A stretch of 41,647 nucleotides of DNA, from assembly GCA_037178675.1 (NCBI GenBank), contig JAYMGJ010000322.1, positions 1 to 41,647 of the forward strand, given 5' to 3'. Made by a program: the position numbers and the translations under genes. Numbering within the stretch: position 1 is the stretch's first letter; every line of letters starts with the position of its first letter. This stretch comes from Scleroderma bovista (lineage: Eukaryota; Basidiomycota; Agaricomycetes; Boletales; Sclerodermataceae). Shown here one piece after another: positions 40,735 to 41,647 of this stretch. Under the pieces are notes generated by a model. That model had not been told where the DNA came from, made no database searches, and was given only the letters and a program-made list of their open reading frames with translations.

Positions 40735-41647
40735 GTAGTGGCCCCAATTGATCCATGCTCTCCACACTGCCCCAGATTGTTTAGTTACCCTCTCCAACTC
40801 TATGCTTATGTCCATTGGAATGCAGACACTGGGGACACTGCTCATATGACCCGACATTGCCATTGGATGCAAAATTATACTCCAAAATGTGTCCCTATCA
40901 AGTTGGCAGATAATAAAGTGGTCTATTCAGCTGGAGTGGGGTCTGTGGTCTTTGTACCAGTCATTGAAGCAAAGAGACTGTGTTCTATTGAGTTTACCAA
41001 TGTTCTACATGTTGCTGACTTGAGGAATAACCTACTGTCTATTCTATATCTGTGTTGAAATAAAGGCTTTGTTGTCAGCATAGATTTGATGTGAATGGCT
41101 TTTAGACATCACCATGGATCCATCCTCTTTGTGGCCAACATTGGAAACAGCAACTGCACCTTCCTGGAAGGTGAAACTTCCCCACTAGTTGAATTTGCAT
41201 CTGCAGCCACTACTACCCCTCTACATCTTGACCTGTGGCATAGGAGGCTCACTCATTACCATCTGGCTGATATGAAAGCTCTTTTGAATCACAATCTGGT
41301 GACTGGGATGGCCATAGACTCAAAGGCTACTCCTGACCCTATCTATGAACCTTGCTTGGCTGGCAAGATGCATGCCAACCCTTTTTCTAGCTCTTCATGG
41401 TGCACATCCAGACCTCTGGAACTTGTTCATAGCAATGTCCATGATGTAGGCCCTTCCTGATGCCTCCTCTCTGCTCATTGATAACAAATCTGTGATTTCT
41501 GTGGCCAAGAACCCAGAACATCATGGTAGGATGAAGCAGCTGGACCTTTGCTATTACTGGCTTTGAGATGTGGTCCAGGAACAGGCTATCACACCGCTGC
41601 TGATCTGCTCACTAAACCATTGACTACACCCAAGATGAGGGTGTTTT
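40735..41647 (+). pseudogene. Second Copia element: protease and pre-integrase, then deletion into RNase H end
   Basis: 40735-41058 gives a retropepsin with HWNADTGDTAHMTRHCHW (catalytic DTG) and VLHVADLRNNLLSILYL. After a stop and frameshift, 41095-41460 carries the pre-integrase region (LDLWHRRLTHYHLADMKALL, IYEPCLAGKMHANPF, ELVHSNV, with the first integrase Asp replaced by Asn). The sequence then jumps to the C-terminal RNase H end: LIDNKSVISVAKNPEHHGRM and ADLLTKPLTTPKMRV at 41570-41646. The integrase core and RT are deleted. It is a different Copia lineage from 17180-22063 and runs past the window edge. Confidence 0.8.

Overview
This window looks like a transposon graveyard from a basidiomycete fungus, most likely an agaricomycete. 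The evidence is the very short spliceosomal introns (about 42-62 nt, GT/GC...AG with CTAA-type branch points), the Tnp2 (CACTA) transposase type, Ty3/Gypsy chromoviruses with a C-terminal chromodomain, and two Ty1/Copia elements. No rRNA, tRNA, CRISPR array or ordinary housekeeping gene was recognised. These identifications come from reading the sequence; no database search was run.

Layout. 45-770: non-autonomous CACTA element with ~300-bp terminal inverted repeats and a 3-bp target duplication. 947-3288: decayed Tnp2 transposase gene cut by a solo Gypsy LTR (2518-3132, target duplication ATCTG). 3441-4150: small four-exon gene on the minus strand. 4307-7435: divergent multi-exon gene of unknown function, split by a 1.2-kb solo LTR (4646-5880, target duplication ATTAC). 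7922-13662: Gypsy element 2 (+), carrying three further insertions and lacking most of RT and integrase. 13663-16983: a coiled-coil gene interrupted by element D1. 17180-22063: Copia element with both LTRs and a damaged pol. 22218-30413: Gypsy element 3, whose gag/protease half (+) and RT-to-chromodomain half (-) point in opposite directions and are separated by two almost identical inverted copies of element D (D2, D3). 32485-39383: Gypsy element 4 (-), the best preserved. 40372-41647: an unknown ORF and an internally deleted second Copia element running off the window.

The most interesting content is in two places. First, all three Gypsy elements carry an extra gene between pol and the 3' LTR, on the strand opposite to pol and with its own TATA box. 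In element 4 it splices into a coiled-coil protein with a fungal-type Zn(II)2Cys6 cluster. Second, the three D elements (TG...CA ends, 4-bp target duplications, terminal palindrome) share a ~165-residue ORF. Between D1 and D2 its differences are concentrated at third codon positions, as expected for a real but unrecognised protein. In addition, the D2/D3 inverted pair appears to have driven an inversion that can be read back to the base.
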